Positions 19,507-29,277 of a stretch of DNA of 64,000 nt are shown piece after piece. The DNA comes from Microbacteriaceae bacterium VKM Ac-2854 (GTDB lineage: Bacteria > Actinomycetota > Actinomycetes > Actinomycetales > Microbacteriaceae): NCBI GenBank assembly GCA_013205085.1, contig JABMLH010000002.1:127425-191424 (forward strand). The letters run 5' to 3'. Numbering within the stretch: the first letter of the stretch is position 1; each line of letters starts with the position of its first letter. A program made the translations under genes and the position numbers. The notes beneath the pieces are model-generated. The model did not search any database and had not been told where the DNA came from. It saw only the letters and a program-made list of their open reading frames with translations.

Positions 19507-21119
19507 TGTGCGTTCGCCTCCTCCAAGGCTCGGGGCGCGGGGTGCACACCCAGGTTCTGGCTTTCGGCGTGCTCGGCGAGCGCGTCCAGGAACGATGCCG
19601 ACCACTTGGTCACATCGTTCTCCAGCACCCGGCGCCGGAGCAACCGCATCCGCCGGGTCCGCTCGTTCGAGGGCATCCGGACCGCGGCCTCGATCGCATC
19701 CTTCAGGCCTTCGATGTCGTGCGGATTGATCAGCACGGCCTGCTTGAGTTCGTCCGCCGCGCCGGCGAACTCGCTGAGCACCAGCACCCCGCCGTTGTCG
19801 AAGCGGGCGGCGACGTACTCCTTCGCGACCAGGTTCATGCCGTCGCGCAGCGCGGTGACCAGCATCACGTCGGCCGCGAGGTACAGGGCCACCATCTCCT
19901 CGCGGGGGTAGCCGTGGTGCAGGTAGCTGATCGCCGGGTGGCCGAGAGAGCCGTGGTCGCCGTTGATGCGGCCGACCTGCAGTTCGATGTCGTCGCGCAG
20001 CTGCTTGTAGGTCTCGACCCGCTCGCGGCTCGGGCTGGCGACCTGCACGAGAACGACCTTCTCGGGATCGATCCGCTTGTCTTCGAGCAGTTCACCGAAC
20101 GCCTTGAGTCGGTGGCCGATGCCCTTCGTGTAGTCGAGCCGATCGACGCCGAGGATCACCGTCTCCGGATTGCCGAGCTCTTCGCGGATCTCCTTCGCGC
20201 GGGCCTGGATCTCGGGGCTGCGCGCCATCCGCTCGAACGCCGCGGAGTCGATCGAGATCGGGAAATGCCGCGCGACGACCGGGCGGATGGTGGCGCCGCG
20301 ACGCGAGCGTCCGACGCGCGGGCCGGTCGCCTCGCCCTCGATCGGCACCTCGATCACCGTGCTGCGCGTGTCGTAACCGAGCAATCGGCGCACCGCGCGG
20401 AGGAAGCTGCCGGCATCCCCCTGGCGCTGGAAGCCGATCACGTCGGCGCCGAGCAGTCCCTCGACGATCTGCTTGCGCCAGGGCAGCTGGGCGTAGATGC
20501 CGTAGGGCGGGAACGGGATGTGGTTGAAGAAGCCGATCGTCACGTCGGGTCGCAGCTCGCGCAGCATCTTGGGCACGAGCTGCAGCTGGTAGTCCTGCAC
20601 CCAGACCACGCCGCCCTCGTCGACCACCGCTGCGGCCGCCTCGGCGAAGCGGCGGTTCACCCGCACGTAGCTCTCCCACCAGTCGCGGTGGTAGGTGGGC
20701 GGCGCGATCACGTCGTGGTACAGCGGCCAGAGGGTGTCGTTCGAGAAGCCCTCGTAGTATTCGGCGAGTTCCTGCTCGCTCAGGGCGACCGGCACGATGT
20801 AGACGCCGTCGTTCAGGAAGGGCTCCACGTCTTCATCGGCCACTCCCGGCCAGCCCACCCAAGCGCCCTCGTTCGCGTGCATCACGGGTTCCAGCGCCGT
20901 GACCAGGCCACCGGGTGAGGTCTTCCAGCTCGCGGTGCCGTCGTCGTCGACCACGCGGTCGACGGGGAGTCGGTTCGAGACGACCACAAAACCGAAGCGG
21001 TTCGTGGGTTCGGTGGCGGATGATCCGGAGGCGGCGGGATGCGAGGAAATGGGTGGATCCTTGTCGTCGGTCGAGCAGGTCCTTGTGGGGTTCGAGGCTA
21101 TCAGCCGGGTATCAGACAA
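19503..21119 (-). CDS. otsA: Alpha,alpha-trehalose-phosphate synthase (GT20)
   Basis: Transfers glucose from a nucleotide sugar to glucose 6-phosphate. The conserved start [48 protein letters not shown] and [10 protein letters not shown] are all present. The N-terminal boundary is uncertain: the TTG at 21119, overlapping the preceding transporter stop by 8 nt, gives 538 aa with about 40 unconserved residues, and no better ATG or GTG exists before FVVVSNR. otsB follows with a 4-nt overlap. Confidence 0.92.
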   Translation of the reverse strand: MSDTRLIASNPTRTCSTDDKDPPISSHPAASGSSATEPTNRFGFVVVSNRLPVDRVVDDDGTASWKTSPGGLVTALEPVMHANEGAWVGWPGVADEDVEPFLNDGVYIVPVALSEQELAEYYEGFSNDTLWPLYHDVIAPPTYHRDWWESYVRVNRRFAEAAAAVVDEGGVVWVQDYQLQLVPKMLRELRPDVTIGFFNHIPFPPYGIYAQLPWRKQIVEGLLGADVIGFQRQGDAGSFLRAVRRLLGYDTRSTVIEVPIEGEATGPRVGRSRRGATIRPVVARHFPISIDSAAFERMARSPEIQARAKEIREELGNPETVILGVDRLDYTKGIGHRLKAFGELLEDKRIDPEKVVLVQVASPSRERVETYKQLRDDIELQVGRINGDHGSLGHPAISYLHHGYPREEMVALYLAADVMLVTALRDGMNLVAKEYVAARFDNGGVLVLSEFAGAADELKQAVLINPHDIEGLKDAIEAAVRMPSNERTRRMRLLRRRVLENDVTKWSASFLDALAEHAESQNLGVHPAPRALEEANAQ

Positions 21120-22263
21120 GGCTGAGAGCGAGGGTCGCCGCCAGCACCGTGAGCGGCGCCGCGACGAGGCCCAGGAGGGCGTAGCGACGCCACGAGATCT
21201 CGACGTCGAGGGCCGTCAGCCGCTGGTGCCACAGCAGCGTGGCCAGCGACGCCCACGGCGTGATCAGCGGTCCGGCGTTCACGCCGATCAGCAGCGCGAG
21301 CAGGCGAATCGGGGACTGCGCCGTCGGCTCCAGAGCCAGATACGCCGGCAGGTTGTCGACCAGGTTCGCGGCGACGGCGCCGGAGCCGGCCAGGCGCAGC
21401 AGCCCCGCCGCGTCGGTTCCGCTACCCGCGACGACGCCGAGCACCGCGCCCAGGCCGAGCGTGTGCGCGGCCTCCATCACGAGGAAGAGTCCGGAGGCGA
21501 AGACGACGAGTTGCCACGGCACCAGAGTGAACCGGAGCACCTCACGACGACGCACGGCGAAGGCGCCGACGAGAAGCAGCGCGGCCACCGTCGCCGGGAT
21601 CCAGACCTCGAGCCCGGAGACCAGGGCGGGCAGCAGCAACGCGACCACCACCGCAGAGAACACGAACAGCGGCCGATCCTCGATCCGGGTCGTCTCGCCG
21701 TTCTCGTAGCGTCCGCGCAGGCCGCGCCGGAACACGAACGCCAGCAGCAGCACCGGCACCACGATCGCGACCAGCGCGGGCGCCCAGCTCAGCCGGGCGA
21801 ACTCCAGCGGGCCGCTCACGCCCATCCGGTGCTCCGCGAGCAGGTTGGTCAGGTTCGACACCGGCAGCAGCAGCGAGGCGCAGTTCGCCAGCCAGACGGT
21901 GGCCAGCGCGAACGGCAACGGATCCACGCGCACGTGCCGCGCGAGCAGCACCACTACCGGCGTCAGCAGCACGGCGGTGGTGTCGAGCGAGAGGAAGACG
22001 GTGCTGACGATGGCCATGGCGACGACGAGCAGCCAGAGCACCGCCGTACGGCCGCGGCCCCAGCGTGCAGCGGTCTCGGCGAGGGCGGTGAAGACGCCGG
22101 CCGCTGACGCGAGCTCGGCCACGACGGTGACGGCGACGACGAAGCCGAGGATGGGCGCCGTGCGGCCGACGAGTTCACCGAGGGCCGCCGGGGGCAGCAG
22201 CCCGAACGCAGCGGCCACGGCGCCGAGCGCGAGCAGGACCAGACCGACCAGTGCCGTGCGCAT
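21112..22263 (-). CDS. Ion-transporter superfamily permease (ArsB/CitM-like)
   Basis: 383 aa from the ATG at 22263, about 11 hydrophobic segments. The halves contain [20 protein letters not shown] and [16 protein letters not shown], the re-entrant loop motifs of the ArsB/NhaD/CitM (ion transporter) superfamily. Likely a secondary transporter of an anion such as arsenite, citrate or another dicarboxylate; no neighbouring arsR or arsC supports arsenic specifically. Its stop overlaps the putative otsA start. Confidence 0.8.
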   Translation of the reverse strand: MRTALVGLVLLALGAVAAAFGLLPPAALGELVGRTAPILGFVVAVTVVAELASAAGVFTALAETAARWGRGRTAVLWLLVVAMAIVSTVFLSLDTTAVLLTPVVVLLARHVRVDPLPFALATVWLANCASLLLPVSNLTNLLAEHRMGVSGPLEFARLSWAPALVAIVVPVLLLAFVFRRGLRGRYENGETTRIEDRPLFVFSAVVVALLLPALVSGLEVWIPATVAALLLVGAFAVRRREVLRFTLVPWQLVVFASGLFLVMEAAHTLGLGAVLGVVAGSGTDAAGLLRLAGSGAVAANLVDNLPAYLALEPTAQSPIRLLALLIGVNAGPLITPWASLATLLWHQRLTALDVEISWRRYALLGLVAAPLTVLAATLALSLV

Positions 22264-22415
22264 CCTGCCTCCGTTTGTCGGAGTAACGCTCCGTTCGTCT
22301 GGGCAAAGTTGGCCCAACTGCGAACACGCTGTCAAGCGGTACGGTTGCGATCGAGACGGGCACTACCGTCGAAACACGACCTTTCGAGCGACGACCCGGA
22401 ATCCAGGAGGCAAGG

Positions 22416-22610
22416 ATGCGCAAGTTCATCCTCAACACCAGCGTGATCAGCGCCATCGTCGGTGGTTGGTCGACGCTGCAGACCACCAGGAACGGGCCGC
22501 GCGACTGGCGGCTCTACCTACAGTGGCTCAGCTGGGCCATCTCGGTCGCCGTGGCGATCGGATCCGTGTCCTACGACTCGAAGCAGCTGAAGAACGAGGA
22601 CGCCTCCTAG
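22416..22610 (+). CDS. Small protein of unknown function with one membrane helix
   Basis: 64 aa with a strong AGGAGG site 5 bp or so before the ATG. It starts MRKFILNTSVISAIVGGWST; a hydrophobic segment (LQWLSWAISVAVAIGSVS) precedes a charged C-terminus. First of three small plus-strand genes. No family recognised. Confidence 0.65.
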   Translation: MRKFILNTSVISAIVGGWSTLQTTRNGPRDWRLYLQWLSWAISVAVAIGSVSYDSKQLKNEDAS

Positions 22611-22651
22611 CGTTCTTCCGCACACACTCGACGAGCGATGGGGGTCGCACG

Positions 22652-22846
22652 ATGTTCTCGAGCACGATGAATCTCGGCCTGGTTCTGGCCGTCGTCTACG
22701 GCGCCGTGGTGATCCTGGCGATCGTCGCCCTGATCCTGCTGATCCGATTCCTGATCGTGGGCACCCGGGCGGCGAATCGGTACCTCCTGGTGACCCAGCA
22801 GCCGCCGGCCGACTGGGTCGAGCCGGAGGATCCGCAGGGCTCGTAG
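22652..22846 (+). CDS. Small membrane protein of unknown function
   Basis: 64 aa from the ATG at 22652: one long N-terminal helix (LGLVLAVVYGAVVILAIVAL continuing to IRFLIVG) and a hydrophilic tail ending in PADWVEPEDPQGS. It lies 41 bp after the preceding small gene and is probably on its transcript. Function unknown. Confidence 0.6.
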   Translation: MFSSTMNLGLVLAVVYGAVVILAIVALILLIRFLIVGTRAANRYLLVTQQPPADWVEPEDPQGS

Positions 22847-22934
22847 CGCCGACGCGGCGTGTCTGCGGGATGCGCCGCCGAGGCGCGGGGAGACTGTTCG
22901 CACGCAGTCCACTCGCACCGAACGGGGATCCCAC

Positions 22935-23441
22935 ATGAAGTTTCGTCTGAGGCGGCAGAAGCCGGCCGTCTCCCAGCCCGTGAGCCCGCCGCTCAGCCAG
23001 GACCAACTCTTCGCCGTGGTGCACGAGAAGCTGGCGCAATTCGTGGGATCCGAGGGTGCGTGGGTGGTCACCCGACGAAGCCATGACGATCGGGACCCGA
23101 TCTTCCACGGGATGCTCGCGCGCTCCCTGGCGCACGAACTCTCCGCCGCGATCCAGGAGGAGCAGGAACGCGCCGGCAACGCCGCGCCCGCCGAGGCCAG
23201 CCCGATCACGGCCGCGATCCCGGTGATGCGCGCGTCGACCGAGCCGATCACCGTGCCTGCGCCCAGCGTTCAGGCCGAGTCGACCGTCGCGACCGAGCCG
23301 GCCGCCCTCTCCTGGACGCCCCAGCCGATCGCCGTGTGGGCCGATCCCGCTGCCGACTCGATCGCACCGGCGGATGCGCCGCCGGTCGCCGTCGACTCCG
23401 TCGAGCAGGCGTCGGACGTCGTGTCGACCACCACGCACTGA
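22935..23441 (+). CDS. Hypothetical protein with Pro/Ala-rich C-terminal half
   Basis: 168 aa. The first 80 residues could be folded (LFAVVHEKLAQFVGSEGAWV, HDDRDPIFHGMLARSLAHEL); the second half is proline-, alanine- and valine-rich and likely disordered. No membrane helix or signal peptide. It ends just before a strong terminator. No family recognised. Confidence 0.55.
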   Translation: MKFRLRRQKPAVSQPVSPPLSQDQLFAVVHEKLAQFVGSEGAWVVTRRSHDDRDPIFHGMLARSLAHELSAAIQEEQERAGNAAPAEASPITAAIPVMRASTEPITVPAPSVQAESTVATEPAALSWTPQPIAVWADPAADSIAPADAPPVAVDSVEQASDVVSTTTH

Positions 23442-23453
23442 TCCCGTTTCGTC

Positions 23454-23483
23454 GAAGGCCGCATCCGCGAGGATGCGGCCTTC
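23454..23483. terminator. Strong bidirectional hairpin terminator
   Basis: GAAGGCCGCATCC, GCGA loop, GGATGCGGCCTTC: a perfect 13-bp stem between the convergent genes ending at 23441 (+) and 23510 (-). Confidence 0.85.
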
Positions 23484-23509
23484 GTCGTTCGGCGCCCGAC
23501 GTCGTGCGG

Positions 23510-25018
23510 TCAGACTCCTGACGTCGATGCCTCGGCGACCGACGGCACGAACCGGGACTCGGCGAGCCGACCCAGGACGGCCGCCAGCCCGAGGGCACCC
23601 ACAAGATAGACGCCGAGGATCACGGGCCACGGCACCGGCGGCTGCCAGCCGATGCCGGTGAACAGAGCCGAGAGCGGCAGCGCGTCGCCGACGGCGACGC
23701 GCTTCAGGGCGGTGAACGCCGCGGCGACGCCGGCCACGAGTGCGATCGCCTGCACCAGCACGAATCCGCGGCGCGTCAGCGCTCGGGCCGAGTCGGGAAC
23801 CGTCTCCGCGACGGCGAATCCCACCGCGACGAGGAGCGCCACGAAGGTCGGCAGCGAGTACCGACCCGACCAGATGTAGCCGTAGTGGAACACTGTCGGC
23901 GCCTGGATGGCGGCCGGCAGCACGATCAGCGTCGTGAGGGCCAGGAGCACCGCTGCGAGCGAGCGCCCCCGCAGCACGACCAGAGCCGGCAGCAGCGCAG
24001 CCCCGCCCAGGGCGGCCCACACCGTGAAGACCCAGTCGGGCGGCCGGGTGTCGAGCCAGCCGAACACGCCGACGAGCTCGCGGAAGTAGGAGGGGAAGGA
24101 CAGCAGCGTGTTCTGGAAGGCGACCCGCAGGCCGTCTCGTCCGGGGTTGCTGCTGGGGATGAATCCGGCCTCGAGCCCGATCCGCAGACTCCACACCAGC
24201 CCCAGCACCGCGGCGAGCGCCGCTGCGATCGCGAGGATCATCGTCGATCGGCGGGCCACGTAGGCGAGCGTCGGCCGCCACCCCCACCGGATCACGGCGG
24301 GAGCGACGGCCAGCACCACGAACAGTGGCGAGGTCGCGCGCAGGTTCGCGGTGAGGGCGACGGTGCCGGCGAGCAGGACGGTGATCTCAAGAACCGGTAG
24401 CGCACGCTTCGAGGTGGCGAGCAGCCAGCTCAGCGCAGCGACGGCTCCGACGCCGGCGACCTCGAGCCCGCTGGGGCTCAGCACGCCGCTGAGGTAGCCC
24501 GCCATCGGGGTGAAGCCGACGGCGACCGCCGTCACGGCAACGGCGCGGCCGCGGTCGAGTTGCGCGATCGCGTAGACGATCACGGCGAAGAAGAACGTGA
24601 CGATCAGGGCGCTGACGATGCGCATCGCGAGGACCATCGTGGTGCCGGTCAGGAACAGCGACGGCCAGCCGACCAGCGCGTAGTAGAGCGGGTTGTAGGA
24701 GCCGACGCCCGAGATCGCGTCGATCGTGGCCGAGCCGGCGTCGTCGAGGCTGCCGGCGCAGCCGGCGTCGAGTTCGGGGTGGAAGGCGAAACAGGTCATG
24801 TCTCCACCGGTATCGCCGATGTTCGCCGGCAGCGGGAAGGTCTCGACGCCGACTCCGACGATTGTTCCGGTCCACATCCCGCGCGCGGAGGCCGCGGCCT
24901 TCACGATGTGGCTCGGCTCGTCGGGCGCACCGGACACGGGGGTACCGAGCGTCCACGACAGCGCGATCAGGAACGTCGCGCCCCAGGCGGCGAAAAGCAC
25001 GACCCATCGGCTCTTCAT
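23510..25018 (-). CDS. Polytopic membrane protein, DUF2142-like
   Basis: 502 aa with about 10-12 membrane helices. The N-terminal pattern (first helix, then GAPDEPSHIVKA in the first outside loop) and the late YIWSGRYSLPTFVALLVAVG are features of the DUF2142 family, GT-C-like membrane proteins often near cell-envelope glycan genes; the acidic DEP motif sits where GT-C enzymes carry their catalytic acid. Role in sugar or polymer transfer is inference. It is followed downstream by a convergent terminator. Confidence 0.7.
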   Translation of the reverse strand: MKSRWVVLFAAWGATFLIALSWTLGTPVSGAPDEPSHIVKAAASARGMWTGTIVGVGVETFPLPANIGDTGGDMTCFAFHPELDAGCAGSLDDAGSATIDAISGVGSYNPLYYALVGWPSLFLTGTTMVLAMRIVSALIVTFFFAVIVYAIAQLDRGRAVAVTAVAVGFTPMAGYLSGVLSPSGLEVAGVGAVAALSWLLATSKRALPVLEITVLLAGTVALTANLRATSPLFVVLAVAPAVIRWGWRPTLAYVARRSTMILAIAAALAAVLGLVWSLRIGLEAGFIPSSNPGRDGLRVAFQNTLLSFPSYFRELVGVFGWLDTRPPDWVFTVWAALGGAALLPALVVLRGRSLAAVLLALTTLIVLPAAIQAPTVFHYGYIWSGRYSLPTFVALLVAVGFAVAETVPDSARALTRRGFVLVQAIALVAGVAAAFTALKRVAVGDALPLSALFTGIGWQPPVPWPVILGVYLVGALGLAAVLGRLAESRFVPSVAEASTSGV

Positions 25019-25097
25019 GTTCTTCTCCCCCGGTACGTCGCGCGGCTCTGCGCCGGCTCCGCGATGGTACCGGGAGCGGCGAACGGACCGCGCGCCG

Positions 25098-25133
25098 GCC
25101 CGCCGAAGGGGCCGTACGCCCCCTTCGGCGGGC
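25098..25133. terminator. Hairpin terminator after the G6PD gene
   Basis: GCCCGCCGAAGGGG and CCCCTTCGGCGGGC form a 14-bp stem around GCCGTACG-type loop sequence, 7 bp downstream of the G6PD stop on the minus strand. Confidence 0.8.
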
Positions 25134-25139
25134 GCTCCG

Positions 25140-26513
25140 CTAGAGCGCTGCCCACTCCGTCGGGCCGTCGGAACCGGCGGCGTAGTCCTCGATGGGCACG
25201 TCGCCGCGGTGCCACGCGTCCAACGCCGGCTGCACGATGCGCCAGCAGTCCTCGGCGGTGTCGCCGCGCACCGAGAGCGACGGATCGTCGTCGAGGACGC
25301 CCGAGAGCACCTCGCCGTACGCCAGCAGCTGGCCCTCGCCGAACGTCGCGCCGAGCGAGACCCGCTCCAGCTGGAACGGGTCGCCCGGTCCGTTGATGTT
25401 CAGCTCCAGGGCCATCTCGTCCGGCGCCAGGAACAGCCGCAGCACGGAGGGCTGTTCGACGCCCTCCAGCCCGGTGGGCAGGTGCGGTACCGGCTTGAAC
25501 CGGATCACGATCTCGCGCCGGCGCTCCCCGATCGCCTTGCCCGAACGCAGCGTGAACGGCACCCCGGCCCAGCGCCACGTGTCGACCTCCACCGTGAGTT
25601 CGGCCAGGGTCTCGGTGCCGCGCGCCGGATCGACGCCCTGCTCGTCGACGTACGCCGGCAGCTGCCGCCCGTTGATCGTGCCGGCCGTGTACCGGGCACG
25701 ACGGGAGGAGGCGACGGGGTCGCCGGAGCGGATGCGCGTGGCGCGCAGCACAAGACCCTTCGCGTCGCGCAGATCCGCCGCACTCAGCGTCGACGGCGGC
25801 TCCATCGCGATCACCGCGAGCACCTGCAGCAGATGGCTCTGGATCATGTCGGTCAGCGCCCCCGCCGTGTCGTAGTAGCCGGCCCGGCCCTCGAGCCCGA
25901 GCTGCTCGTCGTAGACGATCGCGACCGACTCGATGTGCTCCGCCGACCACAGCGGCTCCATCACCCGGTTCGCGAAGCGCAGGCCGAGGATGTTGAAGAC
26001 CGTCGAGCGACCCAGGAAGTGGTCGACCCGGTGCACCCGATCCTCCGGCACCAGCGTCGCGAGCACGAGGTTCAGGGCGTGCGCGCTCGCCTCGTCCGTC
26101 CCGAACGGCTTCTCCAGAGCGAGCACGGTGCCGTCGGGCAGTCCGGTCGCCTGCAGGGCGGTGCACGCCTTCGCGGCGATCGCCGGCGGCAGGGCGAAGT
26201 AGACCGCGACCGGGCCCGCGCAGGAGTCGATCAGGGCGCGCAGAGCAGCTCCGTCGGTGACGTCGGTCTGCACGTAGCGGGTGCCGGCCAGCAGTTCGTC
26301 GACGCCGGCGCCCGACGCGGTGACCGTGCCGAAGGAGGCCGTCACGGTGTCGTGCCACTTCTGCTCGCTCCAGTCCTCCCGCCCCGCGCCGACCAGGGCG
26401 ACCCGGCGGTCGGGTTCGCGCTGCAGCAGCTGACCCAGCGCCGGCAGCAGGAGCCGTGAGGAGAGGTCGCCGCTGGCGCCGAGGATGAGCAGGGTCGAGA
26501 CGTGTCCGGGCAT
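25140..26513 (-). CDS. zwf: Glucose-6-phosphate dehydrogenase family protein, atypical active site
   Basis: 457 aa with the G6PD layout: N-terminal dinucleotide fold LLILGASGDLSSRLLLPAL, LALEKPFGTDEASA, then RVDHFLGRSTVFN, AGYYDTAGALTDMIQSHLLQ and a C-terminal dehydrogenase domain. The canonical substrate-binding motif is RIDHYLGKE; here the lysine is arginine (DHFLGR) and the KR after GASGDL is missing. It may be a divergent paralogue with altered kinetics or substrate. The ATG at 26513 was preferred to a GTG 18 nt upstream. It is divergent from the GH15 gene. Confidence 0.82.
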   Translation of the reverse strand: MPGHVSTLLILGASGDLSSRLLLPALGQLLQREPDRRVALVGAGREDWSEQKWHDTVTASFGTVTASGAGVDELLAGTRYVQTDVTDGAALRALIDSCAGPVAVYFALPPAIAAKACTALQATGLPDGTVLALEKPFGTDEASAHALNLVLATLVPEDRVHRVDHFLGRSTVFNILGLRFANRVMEPLWSAEHIESVAIVYDEQLGLEGRAGYYDTAGALTDMIQSHLLQVLAVIAMEPPSTLSAADLRDAKGLVLRATRIRSGDPVASSRRARYTAGTINGRQLPAYVDEQGVDPARGTETLAELTVEVDTWRWAGVPFTLRSGKAIGERRREIVIRFKPVPHLPTGLEGVEQPSVLRLFLAPDEMALELNINGPGDPFQLERVSLGATFGEGQLLAYGEVLSGVLDDDPSLSVRGDTAEDCWRIVQPALDAWHRGDVPIEDYAAGSDGPTEWAAL

Positions 26514-26575
26514 ATTCGTCACCCTACTCACCGTGGCGCACCCTCACGCTCAGCATGGGCTGCCAGGATCGACAG

Positions 26576-28390
26576 ATGGTCACCCCCATCGAGGACTACG
26601 CCGTCATCTCCGACTGCCACACCGCTGCGCTCGTCTCGCGGGAGGGCTCGATCGACTGGCTCTGCCTGCCGCGGTTCGACTCCGCCTCGACCTTCGCCGC
26701 GCTGCTCGGCGGCGACGACCAGGGTCGGTGGTCGCTGCGACCCGCGGCCGGCGAAGCCTCCGCGACCCGGTCCTACCTCGACGACACCCTGGTGCTGCTC
26801 ACCCGCTGGCAGACGTCGGACGGCATCGTCGAGGTCACCGACTTCATGCCCTTCGGCGATCGGCGTGCCGACGTCGTGCGTCGCGTCACGGGTGTCAGCG
26901 GCTCCGTCCGGATGCGTCAGGAGCTGCGCATCCGCTTCGACTACGCGCGGGCGCTGCCGTGGATGCGCCAGGCGGGCACGGATGAGGAGCCGGCGCTCGT
27001 CGCGGTCGCGGGGCCCGACGCGGCGGTGATCCGGGGCGTCGCACTGCGCGCCGACGACCACCGGCACGTCGCCGAGTTCACCGTGGCCGCCGGTGAGACC
27101 GTCGATCTGTCGCTCACCTGGTACCCCTCCCACCGCGCGATCCCGGCGGCGCCGGAGGCCGAATCGGCGCTCGCCGACACCGTGGCCTGGTGGCGCGGCT
27201 GGGCGCAGAACATCACGCACGACGGCCCCTACCGCGACGCCGTGGCACGTTCGTTGCTGACCCTGCGCGCGCTGACCCATGAGGACACGGGCGGGATCGT
27301 CGCCGCGGTGACGACATCGCTGCCCGAGCAGTTCGGCGGCAGCCGGAACTGGGACTACCGCTACGTCTGGCTCCGCGACGCCTCGCTCACCCTCGAGGCG
27401 CTGATGGCGCACGGGTTCGAGCAGGAGGCCGAGAAGTGGCGCGACTGGCTGCTGCGGGCGATCGCCGGCGACCCGGCGGACGTTCAGATCATGTACGGCA
27501 TCGCCGGCGAACGCGAACTGCCGGAGCGCGAACTCGCTGAATTGCCGGGCTACGGCGGGGCTCAGCCCGTGCGGATCGGCAACGGCGCCGTCGACCAGTA
27601 CCAGGCCGACGTGATCGGCGAGGTGATGGTCGCCCTGCACGAGGCGCGGCTGGCGGGGATCGATGAGACCGAGTTCTCCTGGCCGTTGCAGCGCGCGCTT
27701 CTGGACTTCGTCGAGCACAACTGGGAACGCCCCGACAACGGCATCTGGGAGATGCGCGGCCCGCAGCGACACTTCACCCACTCGCGGGTGATGATCTGGG
27801 CGGCGTTGGACCGCGGTGTCCGTGCCGTGCGCGAGTGCGGGCTGGACGGCCCCGTCGAGCGCTGGGAGAAGCTGCGCGATCGGGTGCGGGCCGAGATCGA
27901 GGAGAACGGCTTCGATCGCGAGCGCGGGCACTTCGTGCAGTACTACGGCTCGACCGAGATCGACGCCTCCCTCCTGGTGATCCCGATGGTCGGCTACTGC
28001 GACGCCGACGACCCGCGGATGCTCGGTACGGTCGCCGAGATCGAGCGCGTTCTGGTGCACGAGGAGCTGGTGCACCGCTACCGCACCGAGTCCTCGGCCG
28101 ACGGACTGCCGGCGGGCGAGCATCCGTTCCTGGCGTGTTCGTTCTGGCTCGTCAGCCAGTACGCCGCCTCGGGTCGCCGGGAGGACGCCGCAGCGCTGAT
28201 GGAGCGTCTCATCGGCCTCGGGAACGACGTCGGGCTCTTCGCCGAGGAGTACGACGTCGAGAATCGGCGCCACGCCGGCAACACTCCCCAGGCGCTCTCG
28301 CACCTCGCCCTCGTTCGCGCCGCGGACGCACTGGCGAATGCTGCGCCCGAAGCGGATGCGGATGTGCTGCAGGAGGCGCTGCGCGACTGA
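26576..28390 (+). CDS. Glycoside hydrolase family 15 protein (trehalase or glucoamylase-like)
   Basis: 604 aa from the ATG at 26576 (AGGA site). N-terminal domain MVTPIEDYAVISDCHTAALV and GSIDWLCLPRFDS is typical of actinobacterial GH15 proteins; the (alpha/alpha)6 domain has NWDYRYVWLRDASLTLEALM and the catalytic-glutamate regions GIWEMRGPQRHFTHSRVM and TPQALSHLALV near the end. Members hydrolyse trehalose or alpha-glucans. otsAB 6 kb away makes trehalose turnover plausible, but the sequence alone does not decide. Starts 62 bp from the divergent G6PD. Confidence 0.88.
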   Translation: MVTPIEDYAVISDCHTAALVSREGSIDWLCLPRFDSASTFAALLGGDDQGRWSLRPAAGEASATRSYLDDTLVLLTRWQTSDGIVEVTDFMPFGDRRADVVRRVTGVSGSVRMRQELRIRFDYARALPWMRQAGTDEEPALVAVAGPDAAVIRGVALRADDHRHVAEFTVAAGETVDLSLTWYPSHRAIPAAPEAESALADTVAWWRGWAQNITHDGPYRDAVARSLLTLRALTHEDTGGIVAAVTTSLPEQFGGSRNWDYRYVWLRDASLTLEALMAHGFEQEAEKWRDWLLRAIAGDPADVQIMYGIAGERELPERELAELPGYGGAQPVRIGNGAVDQYQADVIGEVMVALHEARLAGIDETEFSWPLQRALLDFVEHNWERPDNGIWEMRGPQRHFTHSRVMIWAALDRGVRAVRECGLDGPVERWEKLRDRVRAEIEENGFDRERGHFVQYYGSTEIDASLLVIPMVGYCDADDPRMLGTVAEIERVLVHEELVHRYRTESSADGLPAGEHPFLACSFWLVSQYAASGRREDAAALMERLIGLGNDVGLFAEEYDVENRRHAGNTPQALSHLALVRAADALANAAPEADADVLQEALRD

Positions 28391-28429
28391 ACCGCGACGC
28401 CCCCGAGATTCATCAGTAAGCTGATCATT

Positions 28430-29185
28430 ATGGCCCGCCGCCCCCGCTCCCGCTCCGTCCGCATCGTCCGCGCCGTCGGCTTCTCGGCCCTGGGCGCCTT
28501 CGCGCTCGCGATCGTGGGCTTCCTGATCTGGTCGCAGATGGTGATGGCCGCCGAACCCGGCCCGCTCGCCGCCGTCACCGCCGATCCGGCGATCGCTGTC
28601 ACCGAGTCCGACTCGGCCGTTGTGATGACGCCGACGGGAGACTCCAGCGGCGCGGGTCTGGTGTTCATCCCGGGCGCGAAGGTCGATCCGCACGCCTACG
28701 AGAGTGTGCTCGCGCCCCTGGTCGAGGCGGGCGGAACCGTGGTGATCACCAAGCCGATCCTCAACCTCGCGTTCTTCGACCTGCGCGGCCTCGACACCTT
28801 CACGGATCAGGCCGGAGAAGTCTCGACCTGGTACGTCGGCGGGCACTCGCTCGGAGGTGTGAAGGCCTGCCAGCTCGCGTCGGAGGCCGACGGCCTGGTG
28901 CTCTTCGGCAGCTACTGCGCGAACGACCTCTCCGATTCGGGCCTGCGCGTGCTCAGCATCGGCGGCAGTGAGGACGGGCTCAGCACGCCGGCGAAGATCG
29001 ACGCGGCGAAGGGCGAGTTGCCCGCCGATGCCGTGTTCGTGCAGATCGAGGGCAGCAACCACGCGGAGTTCGGTTCCTACGGCGCGCAGCCGGGTGACGG
29101 CGTCGCGACCATCTCCGAGGCCGAGGCGCACGAGCAGATCGCAGATGCGCTGCTGACGTACTTCCCCCGGGCGATCATCGACTGA
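28430..29185 (+). CDS. Membrane-anchored alpha/beta hydrolase
   Basis: 251 aa. An N-terminal membrane anchor (VGFSALGAFALAIVGFLIWS) precedes an alpha/beta-hydrolase fold: LVFIPGAKVDPHAYE, nucleophile elbow WYVGGHSLGGVKACQLA (Ser within GHSLGG), acid region SIGGSEDGLS and the catalytic His in EGSNHAEFG. Probably an extracytoplasmic esterase or lipase-like enzyme; substrate unknown. It follows the GH15 gene by 39 bp. Confidence 0.85.
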   Translation: MARRPRSRSVRIVRAVGFSALGAFALAIVGFLIWSQMVMAAEPGPLAAVTADPAIAVTESDSAVVMTPTGDSSGAGLVFIPGAKVDPHAYESVLAPLVEAGGTVVITKPILNLAFFDLRGLDTFTDQAGEVSTWYVGGHSLGGVKACQLASEADGLVLFGSYCANDLSDSGLRVLSIGGSEDGLSTPAKIDAAKGELPADAVFVQIEGSNHAEFGSYGAQPGDGVATISEAEAHEQIADALLTYFPRAIID

Positions 29186-29198
29186 CGCCCCGGCTCGT

Positions 29199-29268
29199 CA
29201 GGTCGCCGACCTGCCCGTCGTGGCGACCCGCTCACGCGGGTCGGTGGCCACGACCGACATGTCGGTCG
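29199..29268. terminator. Three consecutive hairpins between convergent genes
   Basis: CAGGTCGCCGACCTG (29199-29213), GACCCGCTCACGCGGGTC (29225-29242) and CGACCGACATGTCGGTCG (29251-29268), each a perfect palindromic stem, fill the gap between the hydrolase (+) and MscS (-) stops. Probably a bidirectional terminator array. Confidence 0.75.
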
Positions 29269-29277
29269 AGCGTGCCG

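Noticed and set aside
21112-22263. Arsenite efflux gene arsB
   Set aside because: Only superfamily-level motifs are present and there is no arsR, arsC or acr3 nearby, so a specific arsenic role is unsupported.
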